A stretch of DNA of 64,000 nt from NCBI GenBank assembly GCA_007922305.1, contig ML677386.1, positions 11,079,830 through 11,143,829 of the forward strand, in the 5' to 3' direction. Below, in pieces: positions 47,449 through 59,637 of this stretch. The translations under genes were made by a program, and so were the position numbers. The notes below the pieces were generated by a model that saw nothing but the letters and a program-made list of their open reading frames with translations, made no database searches and was not told the DNA's origin. This stretch comes from Dermatemys mawii (lineage: Eukaryota; Chordata; Testudines; Dermatemydidae). Within the stretch, counting starts at the first letter, position 1. Every line of letters starts with the position of its first letter.

Positions 47449-47533
47449 GACTTTGGCTTGGAGTGGAATGGGACAATCCACAAAGAGGAAAGCATAATGG
47501 CACCCATGAAGGAATACAGTATTTTAAGTGCAG
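47449..47533 (+). CDS. TBCE: TBCE second coding exon (CAP-Gly core)
   Basis: This 85-base exon completes the glycine codon begun at 45570 and encodes LWLGVEWDNPQRGKH, then NGTHEGIQYFKC, before the split codon AG| for an arginine. The acceptor is TATTATTTAAG and the donor is CAG|GTAAGT, a perfect consensus. These are the central strands of the CAP-Gly domain. The family signature here reads GKHNG where human TBCE has GKHDG, a conservative Asp to Asn change in the loop that contacts tubulin tails. The next exon (HPTGGSF…) was not found before the window end. Confidence 0.96.
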
Positions 47534-49646
47534 GTAAGTATCTTCTTAAGAAGATTTACATATATGACCAAGACACCAAGGGGGAAGAGGGAGAGAAACA
47601 CTGCCCATATCCATGAACAATAGAAATAGTGAATATTAGTAAAATACTCAAGAGTTCTGTCCTTTAGTACTTAGGGCTTGTTCCAAGAGTCATCGAAGAT
47701 ACATTAAATCTAAAGGCTAGATCCTACTTCTGGCTCCCCTCATAGGCATCTTGCACCCAGGTGGATCCAGTTGCATTATCTAACCCATAGACTAATATTG
47801 AGCTGCCTGTCTGGAGATTCTCATGCATCTACAAGGTTTGACTTCTGGGCACTATTACAGGTGGTCTTTGGCTGCTCTGTGTTCTGGAAGTCGTAGAAGG
47901 GCATTTAGTCCCTGTAGTGTAGTGGGAAAATCATTGTGTTCTGGTGATTGTCTGTTTACGTAATTCTGCAGTGGTGTTTAGTATTCATTTACTACCTTGA
48001 ATATGGCTAGAATTTAGATTTTAAAATTATTCATAAATGCAATTTGTTAAGGTGGGGTATACTAAGTGTTACCTTACTACCATTTCTTTCTCTTTGCTTT
48101 GAGGAGGAAGATGTTTGTCTAATGCATTTAATGGACCATATTGACATGCATTTCTTTCTCTTGTCACAAAGCCTGCTGAGGGCAAATATATCTTTGACAT
48201 CTGCTCTGTGTAATACCAGTCTTTTATTCTTCCCCTTTTCAATTCTTGTCTGACATTACTATTTTTGCCTGTCCTTGTTAAAATTACATTATTGTAGTTT
48301 AAAATACAGCTAGTATTTTGAAATTTTATGTGGTTAGGAAAAGGGGGAAAGCTTGTGGATGTTTCTCTTCTGTGCTCTCAAGAAAACCCTTCAGAAATAC
48401 AAATTCTTACTGTAGTACAATTTCTCCAGTCTGGATCAAATTGGCAATACTTGCATCAGTGTAAGTGGTGGGGTTTTTTTATATTTAATGTCTACACTGA
48501 TGTAACATTAAGGTTATAAACAACACTCCCAAGTCAAGAATTGCAGAAGGCAAGGTTCTCACAGCGATGTTAAATTACTCAAATTATACATCTGGAGTAT
48601 TTTGATACAGGTTACAGGTGTAAAAATTGTACTTGAAGTACATAACATATGATTAAGCACAAATTAATGTCTTTAATGCAAACTTTAAATCTTGTGTTTC
48701 CTGACTTATGGGTCTCTGAAATTAAGATTAAAAATTCTGGTAGACATTTTAAAACGGAAAATTAAGCTGCCCTCCTTGACAGCGTAATGCTCTCCTGTAA
48801 TAGGAGTTCTGAGCAGGAGACTCCTTTTTATTATCATGGAAGTGACTAATGTTGGAAACAATAGATTGTCACCACAGATTTTCTCTTCACTTGTACAAAA
48901 CCAGGATCTACCTATGCCCAGTACATAAGTCTTTGGAGTTCTCCAAAGAAGAGATTCCCTGATGCTTTCTCACCTTTTTGCCTCTTAGGGTTCTCAATAA
49001 TTGCTGCAGGGGAGTTAACCTATTGTCAATACTAAATTTTGGTTAAATTTAGTACTGTTAAAAAGAGTAACAAGCTTTTTTAAATCAAACTAAATAATCA
49101 AACGTATTGCCATGAATATTTGGAGTGGAATAGCCAGGCTTTTTCTATTTTCTTTTTTTGTTTTTCTGTGAATTTTTTTAATCTCCTTTTGTGTTTCACC
49201 ATTGGAAATGACTGCTGCAGCCAAGTGACAAAATACAAGACAACTTAACTTATACAAGATAGCTTAAATACCATTTATGGTTCTGCAGTGGAAACTTTAT
49301 GCTTATATTTGATGTACCTGAAGTAAACAGACTGCCATCCCCATAACAAATCTGAATGGCCATCTGCTCATGCTAGTTGATTTTAGAAGCTGAAACTTCT
49401 TGGAATCTGCCGATGATGAATTTTTGACTTATGTATGACACATCCAGGTCAAATCAGTAGGAAAAGCTTGTAATCTCTCTTCCAATGTACAATCAATGGG
49501 AGAACTTCTTCATGGTAAGGATTTCCTTCACGAAAATGAGTGAAAACTGGCAGTACTTGCCTTATTCTGACTTGTAACAAGAGATAAATGATGAGAGACA
49601 CTGTCTCCTCCCCCTCCCAGCATAATATCTAGCTGTTCTCCAAGTA

Positions 49647-50635
49647 CAGAAGCTCCTTACTTAACGTTAGTTATGTTCCTGAAAAATGCAACTTTAAGCA
49701 AAATGATGTTAAGCGAATCCAATTTGCCCATAAGAATTAATGTAAATGGTGGGGGCTAGGTTCCAGGGAACTTTTTTACCAAACAAAAGGTGATATGTAA
49801 AAATATATATATTACATACATACATACACAATATAAGTTTTAAACAAAATTTAATGCTGGTACACAGTGATGATGATTGTGAAACTTAGTTGAGGTGGAG
49901 GAGTCAGAAGGTGGGATATTTCCCAGGGAATGCCTTACTGCTAGATGATGATCTAGCAATTGGCTGAGCCCTCAAGGGTTAACTCTCATACTCTACAAGG
50001 CAGCAGGAATGGAGGGAGCGGAGACAGCATGGCAGACAGACACATACTGTGCATGTGTGTGCGTGCGAGCGAGAGAGAGATGCATATTTCCCCTTTAAGT
50101 ACACTGCCTTGTTAATTAGATCAGCTTACTGAGACAGCAGCTGCTGCCAGCAAGCTTCCTCTGTCCAGATCCCTGTCGTGTGTCCTCCCTGCTCTATGGA
50201 AGATGGAGTAAACGGGGTGCAGGAGCAGAGGGGATGGGGACACCCTGCCATTAGCCCTCCTCTTCCTCTCCTCCCCCTTACACAGCAAGCAGAAGTCTTT
50301 GGGAGCAGCTCCAAGGCAGAGGGCAGGAGCAGCACATGGCGGGGAGAGTTGGGGAGGAACAACTGAACTGCTAGCAGTTGATAGCCTGCTGGGCAGCTAC
50401 TGCATGGGGAACATAGGGGAGCAGGGAGCTGATGTGGGGCTTGGAACCAGGGTAGACCGGCAGTTCCCCTACCAGCTAGCTCCACCAGGCTGCTCTTCCT
50501 GCAAGCAATGAACAAAGCAGGCAGCTGCCAAACAACAATAGAAGGGAGCATTGCACAACTTTAAATGAGTATGTTCGCTAATTGATCAGCAGTGTAACAA
50601 CATTAACCGGGATGATTTTAAGTGAGGAGTTACTG
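49647..50635. mobile_element. Tc1/mariner-type (Tigger-like) non-autonomous element
   Basis: TA lies on both sides (49645-49646 and 50636-50637). The left end CAGAAGCTCCTTACTTAACG pairs with the reverse complement of the right end, which reads CAGTAACTCCTCACTTAAAA. Just inside the left end is 'tgcaactttaagcaaaatgatgttaagcg', itself part of the inverted repeat. The interior is non-coding, with GT-rich simple sequence at 50045-50080 and a C-rich block. The 141-codon open frame at 50126-50551 on the minus strand has no domain. Confidence 0.8.
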
Positions 50636-51595
50636 TACCTCCCAGATATGTTCTCAACTTATAGGCTGCAGCCAGGCCTGGTGTGGGGGATATGATCATC
50701 CATCTTTCTTGGACTAGATGGAAAGAGTCTTGCCACTGTCTTCTGTTAGAATGGAGTTATGGTATGGAAAAGGCTGAGAATCATTATTTTAGGGTGTCTT
50801 ATAGAAACAGCACTCGTGAGAGGAAGCAGTTTTCTGTGTGTATTGAGGGAAAAAAAACTGGATCTAGTTACCTCCCAAGTCACATGTGCCAAGACAACTG
50901 TTGGATTTAAATAGGAAACATCAAGGTGAAGGGTGATTCCTACAGTTGTATCTAGAATTCAGTAGCATTACAGGGCTCTCTAAAGAACTTGCTTCTCTGC
51001 TGCAGGAAACCTGGTGTTCTGAATTCTTAATGAGGGACAGCAGTTCGGCCTCTGCTTGAAGCTGTAGAAGAATTTACCCATTATTTTGTTTGACTCAAGT
51101 GGAAAAGTAAGTTTATGTTCCCCAGAAAGATTCCAAAATAGCTATTGCTCAGAAGCGACAGAGGCAGAAACAGAGGGAATGGATTCTTTGGCTAATGTAA
51201 ATCACAGCTGTCAGCCTGTATCTTCTAAAATTCAGGACTGGTCTGGCATGGTAGCCCTAGAGGTTTCATTATCAGAAAATGAGGTGATAAAGCTAAGCTT
51301 ATTATTTAGGAAAGGAAAAGGGGAAGAACTATACAGCTGAGGGATGGATGGATACTCTTTTGTCCTATATCTAATAAAATTAGGCTTAATGAAGATAAGG
51401 CCATTCTTAATGGGCGGGGGGGGAGGAAAGAATGACCCATTGCTGAACTCCTATTAGCAGAATTCCAGTTGAAAGTACCAGAACTGCCATACTTCTTAAA
51501 TAATGTAATTAGTAGTAGAAGTGGCCCAAATGCTCTGCATTCAGTTGAAGAAAAATGTAAGAGATCCTCTGTTTCCAAGACACAATTAGCTACAG

Positions 51596-51892
51596 CAGAG
51601 GGTCAGCAACCTTTTAGAACTGGTGTGCCAAATCTTCATTTATTCACTCTAAGGTTTCACGTGCCAGTAATACATTTTAACATTTTTAGAAGATCTTTCT
51701 GTAAGTCTTTAATATATAACTAAACTGTTGTTGTATATAAAGTAAATAAGGTTTAAAATGTTTAAGAAGCTTCATTTAAAATTAAAATGCAGAGCCCCCT
51801 GGACTGGTGGCCAGGACCGGGGCAGTGTGAGTGCCACTGAAAATCAGCTCAGTGCTGCCTTCGGCACCCGTGCCATAGGTTGCCTACCCCTG
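51596..51892. mobile_element. Non-autonomous hAT element
   Basis: It begins CAGAGGGTCAGCAAC and ends GTTGCCTACCCCTG, with an exact 8-bp duplication AGCTACAG at 51588-51595 and 51893-51900. It is a sister of the element at 37648, with the same interior order and nearly equal length. Confidence 0.95.
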
Positions 51893-52199
51893 AGCTACAG
51901 TCTGCCTTAGGAGAGAGACCTAATACAAGTATATGCAGCATGTGTGTCTGTAAGGTATCTAGCCTGAACAGGCAACTGACAAAGCTGTACATAATCATTT
52001 GAGACTTTTTGGAGTATGTAAAAACACCCAACGATGATGCAGCTGTAATTTCTCTAATACCAGATATTGTGATTCTATGGAAAGGAAATCAGAGAATCTG
52101 ATAGGAGAAACTGCAGAGTTTTGTTTTTCTATCAAACTGAAAATAATTGTGCATTATTTAAATCTGTTAATACCTCTTTTCAGAGCTGTGCTTAAATGA

Positions 52200-52906
52200 G
52201 TGTTTTTCCAGTAATAATTGGCTCATACTCTGCATTCATGAGTGGGGAATATTTAAGTTGGAGGTGAGGCTTTCACTTTTCTTCCTCAGAACAGTTGTTT
52301 CTGTAACTTGGGAAGATCTTTCTGGAGAATACTAGAGTGGAAGATTTGATCCTGGTAATTAGCCTGATTGACATCTTGATCCAGAGTTGGGAGTTCAAGA
52401 GAAGAAGCCTCCATTATAGAGGGTAGCTGCAGAGACAGTGTGAGATGAAGGATTCCAGTTGTCCATGAGAGCCAGGAAGAATGAGCTATGAAAGATTGTG
52501 GGTGGCTTTGCTCTTTAGAAGTGAAGTAGGAGTTCCAGACACAATAAGAGAGGGTTGAGGAGGTAGTGGGGAAGGAGAGCAATGCGGATGAGGACAGGAA
52601 TGATGATACCAGGGTGGCTGTGGTGGGGATGGATATGGAGAAAGTGGGGATGAAGGGAGGACCAGAAGTGGGGCAAATGTCAGAGGTGATGAGAAGGATG
52701 TGCATGTTGGACCTAGATTTGTGCTGTCTGGCGGAGAGGGGAAGAAGTGCAGGTGGAGCTAACAGGAACTGCAGAGTCGTGAGGGTAGTGAGCAAGGGGA
52801 TTTGGAGCCAGTAAGAAGGAAGGTAGGATGAAAGGAGGATGACGACAGATGCTATGATACAGGAGAGGGGTATGGTAGATGGACAGCACTAAAAAAAAAA
52901 AAAAAA
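52200..52906 (+). other. Purine-rich segment ending in A16, possible retroposed sequence
   Basis: From about 52290 the + strand is purine-rich and ends in a pure run of 16 A (52891-52906), as a retroposed RNA would. The minus strand keeps a 169-codon frame open (52286-52795), a Ser/Thr/Leu-rich peptide without domain, explained by the base composition. No target-site duplication was identified and no parent gene recognised. Confidence 0.3.
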
Positions 52907-54189
52907 GTTGCTACACACCAGTCTCATAGCCCTAGGCAGGATTCCATGCTGGTCCCAAAGCCATTTGTAATTGTGGTTTGCATGTGAGATGTGGTGAAGA
53001 CAGTGATTGCAAAAGTGTTGTGACTTACTGCTTGAAGAAGCAGTTTTGAATTATGTGATAGTGATTCTTTTTTGGATGGGTGGGGAAGCTGAGCATTTAA
53101 ATTGACCATATGTTTTCAAACTATCAGGAGCTTTGAGTGAGAGAGAGTTTTCACATGTTAAGCTATTTTAGATAGTGATGTGGTTAGAATTATTAGGCTT
53201 CTATATTTTTATATTAAAAAAAGTGAATTTAACTAGTTAAGTAGGAGATTATGTGAAAGTATGATTGATCTTGTAACTACTGTAATGTGCAATTCACTAT
53301 TGTATGTTTTACAAAACCAGTTTAGAAGTAATTTTTAAATAAGATACTTTTCCAAGTACTGTCTTATCCTGTGGAGGTATTTGAACATTTGTGAATAAAT
53401 TGGAGGAAAACCTTTTGCTAGTACTAAATTTATAATTAGGACTGGTTTGTAATTCCCAACTGAAAAATTGGATGCATGATGCCTAAATGATTTCCCCCGC
53501 TCTTGGTAGCACCATAATTTCTCAAGATCATCGTGTCAATATGCACAACGTGATTGCTAAAGCACCTGGTATAGTTACATTGAGAAACAGTGCATCTTGA
53601 ATTTTGTAGAGATTTTTTTGCTATGTTCTGATTGGCTGATTAATCCTTTCACGTTGACATGCTATTATGTTGATGACAGTCTGTGTGTACATAGCTGATT
53701 ACTCCCTCCCAGTTACCTCCCCACCAACAAATGCAAGTTTCCAGACTGCCTCCCAGCTGACATCCTAACTGCTCATTTACTTCCTGCTAGGTTCTTCACC
53801 TGTCTGCCAGCTGATCTTCCTTCCTATCTACCCTGTGTTACTTTTTCCACAGCTTCCCCTCTGCTCTGTCCTCCTAGCTGACCTGCTGCTCCGTTCCTCT
53901 GCCAGCTGCTGCTTTTGCTGTGCATCCTGTCTGCCTCCATATTTACACACTGTGACATTAGCAAACCAGCACAGGTTAAAATCAGCTGTTGGGTAACCTG
54001 CATGTGACCCTTAAAGGCAAAGGGAGAGGAATTGTAATCAGGACAACTCACTTGTGTGTGGGCATCAAAATATGCTTAAAGGGGCTAATATGCTAGGCCC
54101 ATTCATTCTTGTTCATAAGAAATCAAGAAAGATGCTGTATGCTTGTTTGTCTATATACTGTAATTCTTAATCAAAAGGTGTATATAGTA

Positions 54190-55024
54190 CTAGGGGAGAA
54201 ATTCTGCACTAATTTGTGCAGGCAGAATTCTTGTCTCCTGCAGATTTTTGCTTCCCCTCAAGAAAAGGACAGGGAAGCACAAGAGTTGTCACACACCCCT
54301 TCCCAGCAGCATGGGCATGGTGTTTGGAGCAGCTGGTGGAGAGTTAAATCTGGTGATGCTCCAGTGGCTCCTACCCTGTGCTGGGCTCAGCTGCTAGTCC
54401 TGGCTGGGCTGGGGGAATGGGAGGACAGAAGTTCCTCTTCCCCTGTAAGAAATGGCTGGAGCCAGGTCAGACCCATCCCCCAGAAACTTCTCCCAGCTGC
54501 AGGAAGGTCTTGCACCCTCTCCCACCACTTCCTGCCTCCATTGCCCCATAGCCATGGGGGACAGGGTCACTAGATGGGGAGCAGCTCCACTATCTATCCA
54601 ACCCTATGCATCCAGTCTCCCTGCACCCAGAAACCCCCACCGATCCCCCAAATCCCCGCTCTCCCTGCATCCGGCCATCAGCTGAGCCCCTCCCTCTGAG
54701 CACCTCCACACCTGTCTCAGAGGCCAGGGATGGGTGTTCATGCAAGATTCTGCCCTCTTTGCTTGCTATCTTGGTGCACCTGGCATGGGGGGGCAAGATC
54801 CTAGGGTGTTTCTGGAGCAGGCCTAGGCCTTGCACTGTTGCAGCCTCATTGAAAAGTCTGTGTCCCATTATGGGTGGGGTAGGGGCACCTGCAGGGTGAT
54901 CTCCCACCTCCCTTCAGCTGGTGGCTTGTGCTCCCTGCCACCATGCTGAGGCTCCAGCATTTATTTATTAGCAAAATTATGCAGAATTTTGCAGAATTTT
55001 TCTGGCTCAGAATTCCCTCAGGAG
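54190..55024. mobile_element. Non-autonomous DNA element
   Basis: The left end CTAGGGGAGAAATTCTG pairs with the reverse complement of the right end, CTCCTGAGGGAATTCTG. Subterminal stretches repeat 'gcagaatt' in both orientations. The flanks share ATAGTA (54184-54189 and 55026-55031), with one extra base at the right, so the exact ends may shift by one or two. The interior is GC-rich and non-coding. Superfamily not certain; hAT is possible. Confidence 0.6.
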
Positions 55025-56937
55025 AATAGTATATACTGCATGAATCTAATGAATATTATCTATATTGTCTTCAGCTTATCTATCCATGCTATAATGAATA
55101 ACCAGCAATTGCCTTATGTAAATCAGTGTAGCTGGATTACCTTTGTATAGGAAATAGAATGGTAATTTCAAAGGGTGGGTCTTAGGCTCAGCAAAGAGGA
55201 ATCTTCAGACACATGGTGTGCTCAAGACACTTGGCAGCATGTCTCAGCTATAAAAGAAAAATCTCAGGTACTATCCTGCCATGTCTAGTCTGCTTAACTT
55301 TAGCAGAAAGTTTGAGCCATTGCATGGATATCCCCCAGTAATTACTTGGGATGCCCCAAAAGATTCATGGAAAGCCTAACAGACTCTACCTCTAAGTTGT
55401 CATTTGGACAATCTTTTGTATGAACCAGAGAGAGGTATTACAGACTAGCAGATGTAACATCACTGCTCATGTGGATCTGCAAACTCTGAAGTCAATTAAT
55501 GTATAGGATTGATTTTTAACCTCTTAACACACTTCCTTTTTTTATATTACTAAACCTTTAGTTCTTTAGTTTCCAAAGGATTTGCTACCAGCATGGTTTT
55601 TGGCTAAGATCTGAAATATATTTTCACCGGGGATGTGTTTTAGGTTGTTTCAGTTCCAAAGATCCAAATATCTGACTTTTGGTTTTAATAATCTTATCAC
55701 GGAAGTCTGGTTTGTCTGGATAGTGCATGAGGAGCTAGAGGGCCTGAAAGGGAATGTCTGTAGCTTCATGATACTAGTATAGTATTCTGGAAGTACACAT
55801 TTGTTACTGGCTTGCTGGAATCTTAGAAAATATACCACCAGTTTGGTTACTTGCCCTGTTTCCTGGCAGTCTGACCTGAGATTGGCTCTTTTAGCTGTGT
55901 ATCATACTAGGCAGCATGACACTCCTTACTACTTACCCCTGTCCATGCCTGGAGTCTGGAACAGGGGACACGGACAGGGGTAAGGAGTCCGGTGGCTGGA
56001 GCCAGAAGTGGAGCTCCCTTCGCACACCCCTAGGAGGGCTGGCACAGGCCCCACCTGTGCCCCCACAGTGTTTCTCCATGACCCTCAATGCAGGGGTACA
56101 CCCCACAATTTGAGGATCTTTGCTACACCCATTGCCACCTTCTGTTCCCTGGTTATACCTCTGGCTTGCACACTCCTGCTGTCTTCCCTGGTCCTCAAGT
56201 AGTTTCCTCATCTTCTACCTTTCTTCTATTTTTTTTCTGCATTCTCTCCAAAAGGTGCACCTTTCTAGCTCTCTATGTGATGCTGCTGCTTCCCACAGTA
56301 TTCTTTCTATTTGCTCTCTGCCAGTTTTTTCTTCCTTCCATCTGTTAACTTACTACCAGCTGATTTTTTTCCCTTCACCCCTAAATATTTAAGAAAATAC
56401 AGAGATGAGGGGGTGAGTTGATCTCAGACTGTGCTGCTATGGTCATTTTTAGTTTGTTTTTAGAAGTCTTGTCTATTAATGATGATCTAATATCAGGCCC
56501 CTTAATATAACTTGAGGGGGGAAAATGGGTTTTGCAGCATGCCTAGAAGGCTAACATCTGGCTTCTGATGGACAGAGTGAGGAAGAGGTGCATGTTTCAA
56601 AACTGTGGGCTCCTCATGGAGAACACTCTGCTTGCAGTCCTTCCCATTTTTATTGGGAGGACTTCAGATTGAATGTCTTTGCTGATCTCAAGCATAATAG
56701 TATAGCTCAGGGAGAGGGTAACCTGGTCCTAAACCCATTTAAGACTTCATAGATTAAAACCCACATGTTGAATTCCACCTAGAAGCTTATTGGGAGGCAG
56801 TGCAGATCCCAAAGCACTGGCCTCATATGCTCTCAAAATGCAACTTTGCTTTAATAAGTGGTTCATAGCATTTTGCATTAGTTTCAGCTTCCATATGGTT
56901 TCAGGTCATAGCTTCTTACAGAGCACATCACAGCAAT

Positions 56938-58299
56938 CAGGGCTGGCTCCAGGCACCAGTATAGGAAGCACATGCCTGGGGTGGCACTCTAAAGGGCAGC
57001 ATTCCAGCCAGTCTTAGGGCGGAGCTTCTCCAGCTGTGCCACCTTTTTTGCTTCAGTACCCCAGCTCACCTCTGCTCCGCCTCCACCCGCTCCCCTGAGC
57101 GCACTGCCGCCGCTGCTCCACTTCTCCTCCCTCCCAGGCTTGTCGCAAAACAGTTGATTTGCACAGCAAGGCTGGGAGCAGGGAGAAGCAGAACAGTGGC
57201 GCACTCAGGAAAGCAGGCAGCGGTGGAGGGGAGGGGAGCTGGATGGGCACAGGAAGTAATGAGGGGGCAGAGGAACCACTCCCCATCCCAACTCACCTTT
57301 GCTCCACTTCTTCCCCTGAGTGGGCCGCTGCTCTGCTTCTCTCCCCTCACTCCCAGGCTTGCCTTACCGCATGAATCAGCTGTTTTGTGGCAAGCCTGGG
57401 AGAGTGAGGGAGAAGTGGAGCAGCAACAGCAGTGCGCCACTCAGTGGAGTAGGGGGAGTGAGGTGAGCTGCGGGAGGGGTGGGGGCTGCAGAAAGTAATG
57501 GGGGGGGGGCATCAGAGGAACCAGTCCCTGACCCAGCTCACCTCTGCTCCACTGCTGCCTCCTCCCCCGAGTGCACGGCCCCTCCGCTTCTCCCCCCTCC
57601 CTCCCAGGCAAGAGGGAGAAGTAGGAGAGGAAATGCAGTGCACCTGGGGGAGGAGGCAGGGCCAGAAATTTGGGGAAGGGGTTGGAATGGGGCAGCGGGG
57701 AAAGTGAGAGGGGCAAAATTTTTTTGCTTGGGGTAGTGTCAGGGTTTACACCCCTGGGTTGGAAAGTGCGGCCTAATGGCCAGAGTCCACAGAGTCACCC
57801 TGAGTCACAGGGCAGCACGACCTAATGGCCAGGGTCCATAGAGTCACGCTAAGTTACAGGGCAGCACACAGTCGCTGATTCAGTGGGGAGATCCTACTGA
57901 AACACGCTGAGGTTTACCAGGGTAGGGGAGAGGGAAGTACCACTTCCTACCAATCTCACAGTTGAGGTCTCCCAGACATCTTCAGATCCTCCCCAAGCAA
58001 TTGGGTCTGTCATCTCCAGCCTGCGAGGTTCAAGCCAGTCTAGAGTGGCTCCAGCCACCTGGGTAGTCAGTGGCTGTGGCTGGCCCTCCACAGGCACTTC
58101 CCAAGCACATCCTTCTCCTACAGTTGCCAGCCCAGAATGAGCTGAGCTCCCTCCTTTTATACTCCCAGAGCACTTGGAGCATGCCCAGTACTGCAGGGGC
58201 GGGACTTCTGCTGCCAGTGCTACTGGCTTGAAACTGTCTGGGCTAGTGCGGGGTTGGCCAGCCCCATCACAGGTGGCAAAAAACCTAGAGCCAGCCCTG
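56938..58299. mobile_element. hAT element split by a solo LTR
   Basis: It begins CAGGGCTGGCTCCAGG and ends CCTAGAGCCAGCCCTG, terminal inverted repeats of about 16 bp. The flanks ACAGCAAT (56930-56937) and ACAGCAGT (58300-58307) match at seven of eight positions. The core at 57050-57720 is GC-rich with alternating copies of 'cacctctgctcc' and 'ggagaagtggagca', partly inverted. A 535-base LTR-like insert at 57737-58271 splits the right end ('tttttgcttggggtag' before and 'ggtggcaaaaaacctag' after). Confidence 0.88.
57737..58271. mobile_element. Solo LTR inside hAT element
   Basis: It begins TGTCAGGG and ends CATCACA. The flanks GGTAG (57732-57736) and GGTGG (58272-58276) match at four of five positions, like an LTR target duplication. 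Near the left end is a tandem pair of about 50 bases (57767-57815 and 57817-57865) with the shared words 'cctaatggccag' and 'acagggcagcac'. CCTTTTATACTCCCAG at about 58155 could be a TATA box. No internal region is present. Confidence 0.65.
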
Positions 58300-58839
58300 A
58301 CAGCAGTGTAATCTCTTGGTAAGAAAGGCATGTTTAACTATAACTTCTATATTTTATCTTATATAAATTCCAGTAAAGATTTTTTTTGTTGAACAATACA
58401 CAGCTGTCAAAATTAGCAGAAGTATACAACACAGACTTGCTATAGACTTGCTTACATAAAGTAACCAGATGGCTCCATACCTAAATTCTAGAACAGGGTA
58501 ATGGAGCAGTAGAATTTGTCTATATCTAGAACAAAGAAAATGCTTATCAAATGCTTATCAAGGAGTGGTATAGTAGACAATTCTTGCTAAATAGATCTGC
58601 AAAGTTAGTGATATTCAGTTTTTTCTAAAGAGATGATTAATGGCTAACAAATTGGGTACGGGGGAGAGTGGGGCGGGAATCCGTTTTACTTCAGAAGAAA
58701 TGTTTCTTATTCCATGGATATGTTTCTTAAATTTCCTCTAGAGTCTAGCTGTTTACAACACTCATTCATTATGTTTGTGCAGCTCACTTTTCTTCCTGTC
58801 CTGAATTTCACTAACTCTTCTCATAATACTACACTTAAG

Positions 58840-59116
58840 CAGGGACGACTCTAAGGTTTTTGCTCCCCAAGCGTGGAAGTTCCACGGCACTGCATACCGT
58901 GGATTGGGCAGCATTTCTGCGGGAGGACAATGGGTCCTGCGGCCTTATTGTCCCCGCCACCAAAATGCCGCCAAATCCGCACAGCCACGGACCTCCCGCA
59001 GGCATGCCACTGAAGACAGCCTGACTGCCGTCCTGACGGCGAATGTCAGGCCCCAACCCCTGTGGCTTGCCGCCCCAGGCACGCACTTGGAGTGCTGGTG
59101 ACTGGAGCAGGCCCTG
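58840..59116. mobile_element. Short hAT-like element
   Basis: It begins CAGGGACGACTCTAAGG and ends 'ggagcaggccctg'. The flanks CACTTAAG (58832-58839) and AACTTAAG (59117-59124) match at seven of eight positions. The interior 'gctccccaagcgtggaag…cgccccaggcacgc' is typical of this reptile MITE type. Confidence 0.7.
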
Positions 59117-59637
59117 AACTTAAGCTACCTCTGGAAATGGGATACAGCACAATATACCACCCGTCAGCCAGTTGCGTCCATCCAGCCTTGTCAGAGTCTC
59201 CAGGTTTTCCTAGCATCAGGGTTCACAGAATCAAATTTGTACTTAAAATATAGCAGAAAATGCGACACAGGAATCTAGGTGCTCTTTTGTTGTGGGCATT
59301 TTTTGCTTTCAGAAGAGGAGTTCTCCCTTGGTAAATATAATCCTTCAAATCCAGCTTTATATGTAATGGTTCTACATGAACATTACTTTTTTGAAAGCAT
59401 AAAATTAATCCATATTCAGACTTTGATGTCATTGAATGAATTGGACTTGTACTGGTTTGAACTGGCTAGGTTACAATGCTATATACAGATAAACCAGATG
59501 TAAATGTACACATTTGGTAGTCACTCTATATAGTTTTAAATTGTAAAGCAGTTTGAATGTTGATTCATTCATTTCAAAAGTGACTTGTCTTTGATTTGTG
59601 CTGTCTCATGGAATACTGTTAAATGAGCAAGTTTTCA

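Noticed and set aside
50126..50551. 141-codon minus-strand gene
   Set aside because: Lies wholly inside the TA-flanked mariner-like element and has no transposase motif.
52286..52795. 169-codon minus-strand gene
   Set aside because: Ser/Thr/Leu-rich peptide produced by a purine-rich opposite strand, with no domain, splice context or promoter.
55921..55990. Hairpin 'actcctta…cccctgtcc' / 'ggacaggggtaaggagt'
   Set aside because: The arms pair imperfectly (about 17 bases with a 7-base bulge). Short inverted repeats of this size are common in reptile introns, and no element ends were found.
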